Assembly: GCA_031291095.1 (NCBI GenBank)
Contig: JARLJR010000113.1
Span: 1 to 55,881 of the forward strand
DNA from: Legionella sp.
GTDB taxonomy: Bacteria; Pseudomonadota; Gammaproteobacteria; Legionellales; Legionellaceae
Reading direction: 5' to 3'
DNA length: 55,881 nt
Shown here: positions 8,282 to 17,398 of the stretch, in pieces
Layout of the letters: the number at the start of each line of letters is the position of its first letter
Numbering within the stretch: position 1 is the stretch's first letter
Position numbers and translations under genes: made by a program
Notes under the pieces: generated by a model
What the model was told of the DNA's origin: nothing
Databases searched by the model: none
Seen by the model: the letters and a program-made list of their open reading frames with translations, nothing else

Positions 8282-11200
8282 ATGCCAAAAGATAAATTTG
8301 GTGCGGTACAACAGCCCCCTATAAATTCACAAGAAGAAACAACCAAGAAAAAACAAAGAAAAGAGCCCCACAATAATGCTACCCCTCCCCCATCCGACAG
8401 CCAATCCCCTGATTTCACAGCAACGGATTTTGCGTCCCTGAGTGAAAATGAGCATGGCCGTTATCCACCGAATAGTAAAAAAATAGGACATGCAGTCATT
8501 GTAGAACAAGCTGGCCAAACGATTGCACTCCAGTATGAACTACCCTCTCCAACCAAAGATAGAGCCCCTACTGTCCGCCCATTAGAAGATATTGAAGCCA
8601 TCGAACCTTTTCATGGAATGCATCGATATCGTGCACATACGCCACAAGGCACCCAGATGTATGCAAAACGCATCCATCCTGGAATAGTTGGCGACCAAGG
8701 TAATGAAAATTCTATTCAAATCGCTTGTTTTTCACCCGAACCGCAAGTAGGGAAACCACCCTTTTGGGGCTCAACGAGACAAACGCCTTTATTTCGCCCA
8801 GATCTTTCCAAAACAGTGAGGAAGGATTTAGATAAAGAGGTCAAAGAAATCAAACCAGTAACTAAAGGTGGCGATACCTTGATGGTTGAACATGCCTCTG
8901 TGCCACAACGCGATCAGTTCAAAACAAGAAATCCTGATCAAAATACAGTTATGGGCGAGTCAGCTCGTGATGCTTATGAAAACTTCTTTAACAACATGGT
9001 TGATGAGCTCCATCCCGAAATGAAAGAACGCTTAAAGCGTGCTTTTACTGCAGATCTAAAAGATGCCTTTTACAAAAATAGCTATCGCCCAGAATGGTTG
9101 CATGCCAAAGGCTGGTCATTAATGCCCATGAACACCGATCCACAAACTAAAGATAATTTAGGTGCAGGACCTAAATGGGCTAATACACAAATGATGATTT
9201 TGGAACGAATTATTAAATGGTTTGCACTTCATGCCCCTGAATCGCTATTAAGCATCAAGCCTAAGTTTGATATGTTACTTGATTCAGAGTTGATTAAACA
9301 TATTGATTTCAAAGTTAAAATTCAAATAAAAGAGCGTTTTGTAGAGTTGGCTCAGTCGATAGATCCGTTCCAGGCTTACCCAATGTTTCCTAAAGCATCT
9401 GATTTAGCTCAAGGCACTGGAATAACCCATAGTATCCTACATCATCGCGCTCCAACCAGTGAGCAAGTGGTAAAAAATGCTCCAAGAATGGCGACGAGAA
9501 GCCGTCCTCAAACAGTAGAGCAAGCAAGCTCTTCATCGTCAATTTTAACCCGGACACGCATAGACGAGCCCAGCAGCTCAACACCAAAAACAGCGCCAAA
9601 ACCAGCTGCTACCACTCGTAAAAGAGCGCATAGTTCTGATACAGAAGATGAATTGATTAGCGCTCCTCAGGCAAAACGCCCTAAAATGCGTCCTGAAAGC
9701 TCAGACCCTCAACATAAAATCCCACTTTTAAGTGCGAGCAAGGGCAATCACAAAAAAAGAAAGCATGAAGAAGAGGTTACAGAGGAAGAGGCTGCTGCGA
9801 CTCTAATTACAAAAAAGCCAAAATATCCTACAAAACACAAGCATGACAAATCTGTAACCCAGATTTTTACTGAATTTTTTGTTCCCGATTATGACAATCC
9901 CTGGTTAGGCCCAAAATCAGCCTCATGCTCCGGTTCAGGTTTCATTGTTGAACGCTCTGGGAAAAAATACATTTTGACGAATGCTCATGTTGCTGAAAAC
10001 GCTACTTACATGCAATTACGTTTAGGTAATAGCCATAAAAAATATGAAGCAAAAATTGTAGGCCGTCTTCCAGGCTATCAGTGTGACTTAGCCCTATTGT
10101 CAGTTGATGATCCAGAATTTCAGGCCTCAATAGTACCTGTTGAATTTGGAGAAATGGTTAAATTACAACAGAAAGTCACCGTTATAGGTTATCCAATGGG
10201 AGGCACGGAACTGTCTATCTCCAAAGGGATTGTTTCGCGCATTCAAGTTGACGGTTACTCCATGAGCGACCAACGTTTATTGCAAGCGCAAATTGATGCA
10301 GCAGTGAATCCTGGTAATAGTGGTGGGCCAGTTTTTTCTGATGGAAAGGTGGTCGGCGTTGCGTTCCAAGGCTATGGTGGTCATCAGGGGCTAAGTTATA
10401 TTATTCCCGTGCCGATCATAGAACATTTCCTCGATGAAATATTAAGTAATAAAGAGTATCGTGGATTTCCCACCATACCGATGATTACTGAAGAGCTTGA
10501 AAATGCAAATGAGCGCGCATACTACAGGATGGCTAAAAGAACAGGGGTTCGTATCACCAATATTGATAATTTATCTGATGCCTATGGTAAATTAAAAAGA
10601 GATGATATTTTACTAGCCATTGATGGCTTACCTGTTTCGAATGAAGGTACAGTAGATATTCCTGGAATTGGAAATTGTATTGATTTTTGTCATGTAACTC
10701 AGTCAAAATTTATCGGTGATACCGTAACGCTGAGGGTATTACGCAAAAATCCACTAAATAACCGCACCGAAGAAATAGATATTGAAGTGGTTTTAGATAC
10801 CATTTTGGGTGATACCGAAAAAGTATCGGTTGAAGAACACGACAAAATGCCAACTTATTATATTAATTCTGGAATTTGCTTTGTTCCCTTAACGCGCAAT
10901 TACATGAACGGAGACGGATTTGCTTTTGAAGACATACATTTAGTTGAAGAAAATTGTTCTTTGCCTGATGCACCGAAAAAAAATCCAAATGAACAAATAA
11001 TCGTTATCAACACCATCCTAAAATGTAATGAAACCCAAGGCTATGAGAAGCATATTCAGGCAATTGTTAAGGAAATTAATGGCAAACCAATTAACAATAT
11101 CCATGATGTCCTGCTTGCCATGGAGCAGCACCAGGGAGAACAACACATCATTACTCTCGGTTCAAAATCTAAAATTGTTATCCCGAATATGTCCGTTCAA

Positions 11201-11836
11201 GAACATGCTCGATTACTAAAACGTCATCACATTTCTCAGGATCGCTCTGTGGATTTGGTTACTGCTCAGGACTTAAGCGCATCAGCTGAAGAAGAATTAC
11301 AAAGTGATAATTCGCTACGTTCTCCAGTACCGCAAAAATTTTTCCCGCATGGGTTGCTTGGAAAATCAGGAAAAAAACCAACCGATCTGCGCACTCCAAG
11401 TCGACGCATAATTGCCGAATCATCATCTGATGAATCAGAAGAGTCTGATGAGGATAATCTGTTTAGTGATGGCATGACCCAGGGTATGCGAAGTTACATG
11501 CAAAAAATTCAAGCGATGAGCGAGCGATATAAAGATGCTCCTGATCTCGATGAAGAAGATATGGACAGCGAGGAGTTTGAAGCCAATTCGGATGAACTCA
11601 GTGAGTCTTCAGACCAGTCAAGTCAAAGTGCAACGTATGAGGCAAGCAATGAGGACACTGAGAGTATAACTCAAGAGGATGAAATCGAATCTGATGAAGA
11701 AGAGATGTCCATTGAGGAAGTGAAACCACCACGACGTGCTCCAACCGCTCCGCGCCGACATGTATTCTTCCAATCAGCATCTATGGATGTGGATCAACCA
11801 CCCGCAAAAACAAGTCACAATTCCTTTTCAAGATAA
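8282..11836 (+). CDS. Giant HtrA/Deg-type serine protease with PDZ domains and basic NLS-like motifs
   Basis: 1184 aa, more than twice a DegP. The first ~530 residues have no recognised fold and end in a Ser/Lys-rich linker with basic clusters (TRKRAHSS, QAKRPKMRPE, HKKRKHEEE) that look like nuclear localisation signals. A trypsin-like domain follows (about 540-715) with a full triad: H569 (TNAHV), D602 (CDLALL), S680 (GNSGGP). Next come a PDZ domain (about 740-860) and a second PDZ-like segment, then a long acidic Ser-rich tail. The stretch after the serine (YIIPVPIIEHFL, YRGFP, GVRI, DGLPVSNEGTV) resembles plant Deg9-type proteases more than DegP/DegS. There is no signal peptide, so periplasmic quality control is unlikely; a translocated effector is plausible. 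AAGGAG precedes the ATG, and a strong terminator follows. Confidence 0.88.
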   Translation: MPKDKFGAVQQPPINSQEETTKKKQRKEPHNNATPPPSDSQSPDFTATDFASLSENEHGRYPPNSKKIGHAVIVEQAGQTIALQYELPSPTKDRAPTVRPLEDIEAIEPFHGMHRYRAHTPQGTQMYAKRIHPGIVGDQGNENSIQIACFSPEPQVGKPPFWGSTRQTPLFRPDLSKTVRKDLDKEVKEIKPVTKGGDTLMVEHASVPQRDQFKTRNPDQNTVMGESARDAYENFFNNMVDELHPEMKERLKRAFTADLKDAFYKNSYRPEWLHAKGWSLMPMNTDPQTKDNLGAGPKWANTQMMILERIIKWFALHAPESLLSIKPKFDMLLDSELIKHIDFKVKIQIKERFVELAQSIDPFQAYPMFPKASDLAQGTGITHSILHHRAPTSEQVVKNAPRMATRSRPQTVEQASSSSSILTRTRIDEPSSSTPKTAPKPAATTRKRAHSSDTEDELISAPQAKRPKMRPESSDPQHKIPLLSASKGNHKKRKHEEEVTEEEAAATLITKKPKYPTKHKHDKSVTQIFTEFFVPDYDNPWLGPKSASCSGSGFIVERSGKKYILTNAHVAENATYMQLRLGNSHKKYEAKIVGRLPGYQCDLALLSVDDPEFQASIVPVEFGEMVKLQQKVTVIGYPMGGTELSISKGIVSRIQVDGYSMSDQRLLQAQIDAAVNPGNSGGPVFSDGKVVGVAFQGYGGHQGLSYIIPVPIIEHFLDEILSNKEYRGFPTIPMITEELENANERAYYRMAKRTGVRITNIDNLSDAYGKLKRDDILLAIDGLPVSNEGTVDIPGIGNCIDFCHVTQSKFIGDTVTLRVLRKNPLNNRTEEIDIEVVLDTILGDTEKVSVEEHDKMPTYYINSGICFVPLTRNYMNGDGFAFEDIHLVEENCSLPDAPKKNPNEQIIVINTILKCNETQGYEKHIQAIVKEINGKPINNIHDVLLAMEQHQGEQHIITLGSKSKIVIPNMSVQEHARLLKRHHISQDRSVDLVTAQDLSASAEEELQSDNSLRSPVPQKFFPHGLLGKSGKKPTDLRTPSRRIIAESSSDESEESDEDNLFSDGMTQGMRSYMQKIQAMSERYKDAPDLDEEDMDSEEFEANSDELSESSDQSSQSATYEASNEDTESITQEDEIESDEEEMSIEEVKPPRRAPTAPRRHVFFQSASMDVDQPPAKTSHNSFSR

Positions 11837-11851
11837 TCACCTTTATCTCAT

Positions 11852-11881
11852 GCGCCAGGATTATCAGCCTGGCGCTTTTTT
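11852..11881 (+). terminator. Strong intrinsic terminator
   Basis: GCGCCAGG / CCTGGCGC (11852-11859, 11868-11875) with an 8-nt loop and six T's. It ends the protease transcript and lies directly in front of the next gene's ribosome site. Confidence 0.9.
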
Positions 11882-11897
11882 CATCTGGAGAAAAACA

Positions 11898-12842
11898 ATG
11901 CCCCACACGATTAAAGAAATAAAGCACGTTCGTGATGCCTTAAAAGCGATTCATTTTGATAGCTGGTTGGTTTTAGACTTAGATAATACCGTCATGAAAC
12001 CCCGCCTTGCCTTAGGAGGTGATGCTTGGTTTGAAGGATTATTTACCCATTGCTTGCAGCATAATATTGCACCAACAATTTCTCAAATCGCACTGCTCTC
12101 CGTTTATAATGCGGTACAAGATTTTGTGCGTACATCTGCTGTAGAATTAAATATCGTTCTCATTATTAAAGCACTTCAAGATATTGGCATACCTGTAATT
12201 GGATTAACTGCCCGAGGATACTCCATCAGCCAGCAAACGATAAGGCAGCTCGGCGATATGGGAGTTGATTTCTCCCAAAATAGTATTATTCCTGATAATA
12301 ATTCTTCTTGCCAAAACGGGATCATCTTTTGTGATGGTAAAGATAAGGGCGAAAAATTAAAGGAGGTTTTCACCCAGTTGGGATGCACACCGAGCCATGT
12401 CGCGATGATTGATGATAAAAATAAACACTTGGAACGGATGAAGCTCACTTTAGACTCGTTAAAAATCCCTTTTAGTGGTTTTCGCTATAGCTATCTTGAT
12501 GAAGAAGTGCAGCAATTTAATATGGAACAAGCAAATGTCCAACTCACTCATTTATGGGATCGGTTATCGCCGGCAGTGCAAAAAGATATACTGGATCTAA
12601 AACTTTTGCCTAATGCGCCGCACGATATTGCAAGCTCTTCGGACTATGAAGATAGTTTTTTTCAACTACCGCATCATGTACCAGTAGTTACATTACCGCC
12701 CGTGTTGGATAATCAATCCCCTATTCAACAACCTAAATCACTTGTTCGTTCACAAAGATTTTTTTATAAGAAAAATCAAGATAATGTGATTCCCTCAGAA
12801 GGAGTAGAGAGCCCCCCTCCGCCCTCAATGCCATTAAGCTAA
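11898..12842 (+). CDS. DUF2608 HAD-like protein
   Basis: 314 aa. The opening motif LVLDLDNTVMKPR is the HAD nucleophile motif (DxDxT) and VIGLTARG is HAD motif II. DGKDKGEKL supplies the lysine, and AMIDDKNKHLERM the acidic pair. This arrangement matches DUF2608, a HAD-superfamily group seen mainly in Legionella, Coxiella and Chlamydiae. A phosphatase is likely; the substrate is unknown. The ATG at 11898 is chosen because GGAG lies 7 bases upstream and the region before it is the previous gene's terminator; the longer frame upstream is not coding. The last ~60 residues are Pro/Gln-rich and disordered, as in some effectors. Confidence 0.85.
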   Translation: MPHTIKEIKHVRDALKAIHFDSWLVLDLDNTVMKPRLALGGDAWFEGLFTHCLQHNIAPTISQIALLSVYNAVQDFVRTSAVELNIVLIIKALQDIGIPVIGLTARGYSISQQTIRQLGDMGVDFSQNSIIPDNNSSCQNGIIFCDGKDKGEKLKEVFTQLGCTPSHVAMIDDKNKHLERMKLTLDSLKIPFSGFRYSYLDEEVQQFNMEQANVQLTHLWDRLSPAVQKDILDLKLLPNAPHDIASSSDYEDSFFQLPHHVPVVTLPPVLDNQSPIQQPKSLVRSQRFFYKKNQDNVIPSEGVESPPPPSMPLS

Positions 12843-12844
12843 TA

Positions 12845-12926
12845 CGTCATCCCGAACGTAGTGAGGGATCTCTAATGTAAGCACCGAGCCAAATACAGGA
12901 GATCCCTCACTACGTTCGGGATGACG
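12845..12926. repeat. Perfect 28-bp inverted repeat (GTCATCCCGAAC family, copy A)
   Basis: Arms 12845-12872 and 12899-12926 are perfect reverse complements around a 26-nt loop. It lies between the convergent ends of the DUF2608 gene and the DUF2165 gene and can act as a bidirectional terminator. Copy B is at 26931-27020. Confidence 0.9.
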
Positions 12927-12955
12927 TCCTGGGCCGTGCCCCTTACTTTTAAAAA

Positions 12956-13441
12956 CTATTCATCCTTAATAGTTAAATAAACCAACACACCCAGAATCAT
13001 CATAAAAATATGAAAGGCGCTATTGATAGCCCCGCTTAACACCGGAGACATCCATAAACCAAACCACTCGCCCCCTATCGACATAAACAGCACTTGCCAG
13101 GTTAAAAAACCACAAGTAAGCCCCACTGTCGCCCATTTTTTAGCTTGATTAAAACCTGTTGCCGAGGCCTTACGCGCTCTAAATAATACCCAAGCTCCAT
13201 AAGCACAAAGAATCCCACTCAAAGACTCGCAACAAACAATAATGATAAAAGCAAGCCCTTGGAAAATAGGATTAGTAATCGCACGATAACCAATAGAAGA
13301 ACCAGGAATGATTTCGTTCATACTTAAGGTTTTTACGACGTTAGAATAATTGGCGGAAGAATCAGAAATATTTCCTATAACGACTAAAAAACAGTAAAAA
13401 GCAACTGCTGTGACACATACTATTTTAGATATTCGGATCAT
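12956..13441 (-). CDS. DUF2165 small integral membrane protein
   Basis: 161 aa with four predicted membrane helices (about 7-27, 58-82, 101-121, 134-157). Sequence features such as NYSNVVKTLSMNEI, AYGAWVLFRARKA and GEWFGLWMS fit DUF2165, a family of unknown function. The start is taken at the second of two adjacent ATGs since AGG lies about six bases upstream. It overlaps the 3' end of ugpB by 17 bp, so it is translationally coupled to the ugpQ-ugpB transcript. Whether it takes part in glycerophosphodiester use is unknown. Confidence 0.82.
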   Translation of the reverse strand: MIRISKIVCVTAVAFYCFLVVIGNISDSSANYSNVVKTLSMNEIIPGSSIGYRAITNPIFQGLAFIIIVCCESLSGILCAYGAWVLFRARKASATGFNQAKKWATVGLTCGFLTWQVLFMSIGGEWFGLWMSPVLSGAINSAFHIFMMILGVLVYLTIKDE

Positions 13442-14717
13442 CATCCACCTGTATATTTCGAGCAAAACGCAACAATACATGATTCGCACGTACTGATGCT
13501 TGACGCACTGCCGCCTCAGGGCTGATTAAACCTGCAAACATCGCCTCCAAAACTTCATCATTAATACTGCGAATTTGATTTTGTGGGCCCAAATACTTTA
13601 ACGGCTTTTCTTGCATGCTGCTGTTTAAATCAGCTTGCGCTAATACTAAATTAGGATGATGGCTGGCTTTCACAATATCCGCATACTGCCCTTGCAAACC
13701 TAAGGGCAAATAACCGGTATGCTCATGCCAACGCAGTTGGTTTTTGGGTTGGGCAATAAAGGCAAAGAATTGGGCTATTCCCTTATAGTTCACCTTATCT
13801 TGTCCAGCCACAGCCCATAAAGCCGCCCCACCGGCAACATTAGGATGCCGTACCTTGCTGATTTGGGTATCCAATGGCATGGTAGCCACTCCCAGACGAA
13901 AAGGCACTAAGGCAGCAAGGCTATTATAAGCCCCAGAAGACTGGCTAAATAAAGGACAAACATTGCTGGTAAATAAAATGGTGGCATCATCCACACGCCC
14001 TGCATAACGAAAATAACGTTGTGAATGCCAGCGCTGTAAGCGTTTAAAATGGCTAACTAATTGAGGGGTATCAAAAACTGCCGTCTGTGGTGTCCCTTGA
14101 GTTAGTGGTAAACCGTGAATCGCTAAAAATGACTCAAAAAGCACCCAACCCGGATAAGCCGTAGTATAAGTACAATCATAACCTACCTTTTTAAGCTTTT
14201 GTGCTAATACTTCCATATCCTCCCAGGTCTGGGGAAAATTACTACTGCTATACCCCGCTTTAGCCAAAGCATCCACATTATAGTACAGGGTCGGTACGGA
14301 CAGATTAAAGGGCAATGCCTGTAACTGCCCATTTTTACTGTAAAACTCACGAATTGACGGAATAAAATCGTCTTTAGGTAAACTGAGTCCTTGTTCTTGC
14401 ATTAAGGCATCAACCGGTTTAATCGCTCCCTGAGTTGAATGCATGATTGCCGTACCCACTTCAAAGATTTGTACGATTGCAGGTGGTTGATGGGCCCTAA
14501 ATGCTGCCGCAAAACTCGTTAATGTTTCGACATAATTCCCTTTATAAACCGGCTTAATAACATACTGCGTTTGACTCTTATTAAAATCATCAGCAAGCAG
14601 CTTAACCTCATCACCCAAATGCCCAGCCATACCATGCCAGAGCACCAGCTCAACAGGTTTTGCGTGCACTGATAAGGCACAAAAGAATACCAGTAAACAA
14701 GCGAACAATTTATTCAT
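13425..14717 (-). CDS. ugpB: sn-Glycerol-3-phosphate ABC transporter, periplasmic binding protein
   Basis: 430 aa with signal peptide (MNKLFACLLVFFCALSVHA). The mature start PVELVLWHGMAGHLGDEV and the motif PFNLSVPTLYYNVDAL are characteristic of UgpB. It binds glycerol 3-phosphate or glycerophosphodiesters in the periplasm and delivers them to the UgpAEC importer. It overlaps ugpQ by ATGA, so the two are translationally coupled. The permease genes ugpA and ugpE and the ATPase ugpC are not in this window, so the binding protein must be served from elsewhere. Confidence 0.93.
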   Translation of the reverse strand: MNKLFACLLVFFCALSVHAKPVELVLWHGMAGHLGDEVKLLADDFNKSQTQYVIKPVYKGNYVETLTSFAAAFRAHQPPAIVQIFEVGTAIMHSTQGAIKPVDALMQEQGLSLPKDDFIPSIREFYSKNGQLQALPFNLSVPTLYYNVDALAKAGYSSSNFPQTWEDMEVLAQKLKKVGYDCTYTTAYPGWVLFESFLAIHGLPLTQGTPQTAVFDTPQLVSHFKRLQRWHSQRYFRYAGRVDDATILFTSNVCPLFSQSSGAYNSLAALVPFRLGVATMPLDTQISKVRHPNVAGGAALWAVAGQDKVNYKGIAQFFAFIAQPKNQLRWHEHTGYLPLGLQGQYADIVKASHHPNLVLAQADLNSSMQEKPLKYLGPQNQIRSINDEVLEAMFAGLISPEAAVRQASVRANHVLLRFARNIQVDDDPNI

Positions 14718-15433
14718 GCTAAGAGATCTGGATAATCACTGAAAATAGCATCTACGCCCCACTTGAATAATTTATTCGCCTGGCGTTTACGGTTCACCGT
14801 ATAAGCACAAACTACATATCCTTGCTCTTTAACGGCTTTCACTCGATCGGCAGTTAATATCTTCCGATTAAAATGAATCGAAAAACACTCTAATTGTTTC
14901 GCTTTTTGCAGCCACTGCTCATCCCATTCATGAAAGAGTAATCCTAAAGGCATTTCCGGCGCTAAATTACGACACATCACTAAAGCATCCCAGGAAAAGC
15001 TAGAAACCAAGGGCAAAGCCTTCCCTTCCGGCCAGTATCGATTGATATGAGTAAGCACCGTCACTGCAGTTTGCTCATCGGTTCCTGGGTAAGGCTTAAT
15101 TTCTATATTCGCTTGCACATCGGAACTGACTAGCCACTCCAAAACCTCTTGAAAATGAGGGATCGCCTCACCTTTGTATTTTCTGGAAAACCAAGAGCCT
15201 GCATCTAAAGAACGCAAATAATCGGCATTAACCTTCCCGATCTCACCACGCCCATTAGATGTTCTTTTTAACTTATCGTCATGGAATATAAACGGCTCGC
15301 CATCTTCACTGCACATGACATCAAACTCGATGAAGCGGCAGCCCATTTCCAATGCTTTGTTAAATGCAGCCAAGGTATTTTCAGGGGCATAGGCCGATGC
15401 GCCACGGTGGCCAATAACTTGTTCAACAACCAA
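14714..15433 (-). CDS. ugpQ: Glycerophosphodiester phosphodiesterase
   Basis: 239 aa, cytoplasmic. The GDPD signature is complete: IGHRGASAYAPENTLAAF, FIEFDVMCSEDGEPFIFHDD, NIEIKPYPG and the C-terminal YTVN...FSDYPD. It hydrolyses glycerophosphodiesters to glycerol 3-phosphate plus an alcohol. The start appears to be TTG at 15433, preceded by GAGGAG about ten bases upstream; the GHRG motif begins at residue 8, leaving no room for a later start. First gene of a three-gene minus-strand operon with ugpB and the DUF2165 gene. Confidence 0.93.
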   Translation of the reverse strand: MVVEQVIGHRGASAYAPENTLAAFNKALEMGCRFIEFDVMCSEDGEPFIFHDDKLKRTSNGRGEIGKVNADYLRSLDAGSWFSRKYKGEAIPHFQEVLEWLVSSDVQANIEIKPYPGTDEQTAVTVLTHINRYWPEGKALPLVSSFSWDALVMCRNLAPEMPLGLLFHEWDEQWLQKAKQLECFSIHFNRKILTADRVKAVKEQGYVVCAYTVNRKRQANKLFKWGVDAIFSDYPDLLA

Positions 15434-15472
15434 GAAATTTACTCCTCATATTTAATAATCGGACGGCTGTCT

Positions 15473-16180
15473 CTAAGGCTTCCGATTCGAAGCCGCTTCA
15501 ACTACAGCTGTCAAAGAAAGCTCATTACTTACTGAAACATCAGGCATAGGCCCTGGCACAGCCGCCCCTACAGCCATCATGGTATTTTCTTTATAAGCTC
15601 TTAATGGTTGTACTGGGGGATTCTCTCCTGAAACAAAAACTAAATTACTTACACTGTAGTTTTGCGTTGGATATACCTTATTCAATCGCCCTAGCTCATC
15701 ATTCACTTGCTGATATAATTGCTCGCGTACTTTAACAAAAACCGCCTGAACCTCTTCCAAGCTTGGTTTAAATTCCACATTAGCAATCTCATATTTGGCG
15801 CCAGGAACACTTACTGATTTTGCATTTTGATAAATAGCAGTTAATGCCGTTTGGTTCACCCGTGCCTGGGCTTGAACGTAGAGTTTTTCCAAACCTGAAC
15901 TATCCTGTGAACGTTCAAAGGCCGTTAAATGCCAATCTCCTGCAGCAATCTTATTTAATCGCTCCATAATATCAGCGCGAGCTTTTACCAAATCCGCACT
16001 CGACAAAGTAACATTAATATTAACGCCCAATAATGCCGATTGAGTCGTTACCCATTGCTTTGCTGAAACTTGAAAAAGAACCTTATCGAGAACCATCTGA
16101 GGCGGAAACACTGCATCTGCTGCAAACACAAATGGAGTAATTGCCATCAAAGCAAGTACCTTAGCAACTGCCTGTCGCAT
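15473..16180 (-). CDS. Secreted SIMPL-domain (DUF541) protein
   Basis: 235 aa with signal peptide (MRQAVAKVLALMAITPFVFA). The rest is one SIMPL/DUF541-type domain: repeated beta-alpha units such as NINVTLSSADLVKARADIMERLN and YEIANVEFKPSLEEVQAVFVKVREQ. SIMPL proteins are periplasmic or outer-membrane proteins of ill-defined role. The ATG at 16180 has TTTGGAGAAG just upstream; the longer frame is rejected. Transcribed toward ugpQ with a 39-bp gap, possibly in the same transcript. Confidence 0.75.
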   Translation of the reverse strand: MRQAVAKVLALMAITPFVFAADAVFPPQMVLDKVLFQVSAKQWVTTQSALLGVNINVTLSSADLVKARADIMERLNKIAAGDWHLTAFERSQDSSGLEKLYVQAQARVNQTALTAIYQNAKSVSVPGAKYEIANVEFKPSLEEVQAVFVKVREQLYQQVNDELGRLNKVYPTQNYSVSNLVFVSGENPPVQPLRAYKENTMMAVGAAVPGPMPDVSVSNELSLTAVVEAASNRKP

Positions 16181-16324
16181 AATCTTCTCCAAATTAATTA
16201 ATAAATCTGCCGAACTCAAGTTAGTTTATACCAGCAACTCATCAGAAACCAAATTATCATTGATTTAATTTTTAAATAGGACTATAACTTCTGCAAAAAA
16301 ATATTCGTAACAGGAGTATAGGTA

Positions 16325-17398
16325 ATGATGTCTGTTGAAAATATAAGCACTGACAGCTCAGCACGAGCTGATGATGATTTCCTTGAATATGCCCTAGCAC
16401 ACGGGTTTGGTGATTTGCATTTTAAAGTAGATCCGGAAACCGGTATGAAAGCGATCATTGCCATACATAACACTAAATTAGGCCCTGCTTTAGGTGGCTG
16501 TCGTTTTATTGAATATCCTAGCACTGCCGCAGCCCTTAAAGATGCAATGCGCCTTGCTCGTGGCATGAGTTATAAAGCGGCCTCCGTGAATTTACCTTTA
16601 GGTGGTGGTAAATCAGTGATTATCAAACCACGTGGGTCCTTTGACCGTGCTGGTTACATGCATAAGTTTGGCCAATTTGTTAATGAGTTAAATGGTCGTT
16701 ACATCACTGCCCTAGATAGTGGTACGCTCTTAAGCGATATGGATATTATTGGCGAACACACAAGCCATGTTGCAAGTTTATCTAAATATGATGGCGATCC
16801 CTCTCCTTCAACTGCACGTGGAATTTTACGTGGTATCCAAGCTGCCGTGGCATATAAACTAGGCAAAGATAATCTTAAGGGGGTTCATGTTGCCATCCAA
16901 GGTTTAGGCCATGTGGGTTACCTGCTTGCTCAACATTTACATGAGTTAGGCGCTACTCTAACTGTTGCTGATATATCTCCTGCCGCGGTAGAAAAAGCAA
17001 TTAAAGAATTCGGTGCTAAGCCTGTAACTACTGAAGAAATCCACAAGGTTCCTTGTGATGTATTTGCTCCCTGTGCTTTAGGTGCAATACTCAATGATAT
17101 TACTATTCCTCAGTTGCAAACGACTATTGTTGCTGGTGCAGCAAACAACCAACTTGCCCATACCTATCATGGTAAAGTGTTGCATGAAAAAGGTATTCTC
17201 TTAGCAGTAGATTACGTAATTAATGCCGGTGGCTTAATTTTCGCAGCATCTAAATATCTACATACACCTGAAAGCCAAATCAATGAGCAAGTCGATAATA
17301 TTCGTGAGCATTTAACTGAAATTTTTGCGCGTTCAGCAAAAGAAAATGTACCCACTAATGAAATTGCCGATGCCATGGCTCAAGAGAAGCTAGCATAA
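16325..17398 (+). CDS. Leucine/glutamate-family amino-acid dehydrogenase
   Basis: 357 aa, NAD-dependent oxidative deaminase of the Glu/Leu/Phe/Val dehydrogenase family. The N-terminal substrate domain carries GPALGGCR and the catalytic lysine K96 in PLGGGKSV; the second domain carries the Rossmann motif IQGLGHVGYLLA. Length and motifs fit leucine dehydrogenase better than the longer GDH. AGGAG lies upstream of the double ATG. The stop overlaps the start of the O-methyltransferase gene by one base, so the genes are coupled. Role: branched-chain or aromatic amino-acid catabolism, consistent with a bacterium that feeds on amino acids. Confidence 0.92.
   Translation: MMSVENISTDSSARADDDFLEYALAHGFGDLHFKVDPETGMKAIIAIHNTKLGPALGGCRFIEYPSTAAALKDAMRLARGMSYKAASVNLPLGGGKSVIIKPRGSFDRAGYMHKFGQFVNELNGRYITALDSGTLLSDMDIIGEHTSHVASLSKYDGDPSPSTARGILRGIQAAVAYKLGKDNLKGVHVAIQGLGHVGYLLAQHLHELGATLTVADISPAAVEKAIKEFGAKPVTTEEIHKVPCDVFAPCALGAILNDITIPQLQTTIVAGAANNQLAHTYHGKVLHEKGILLAVDYVINAGGLIFAASKYLHTPESQINEQVDNIREHLTEIFARSAKENVPTNEIADAMAQEKLA

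Noticed and set aside
11736-11897. Longer start for the DUF2608 gene
   Set aside because: It would lie within the protease coding end and its terminator; GGAG plus ATG at 11898 is a far better start.
16282-16566. 94-aa minus-strand ORF
   Set aside because: Antisense to the conserved amino-acid dehydrogenase N-terminus.
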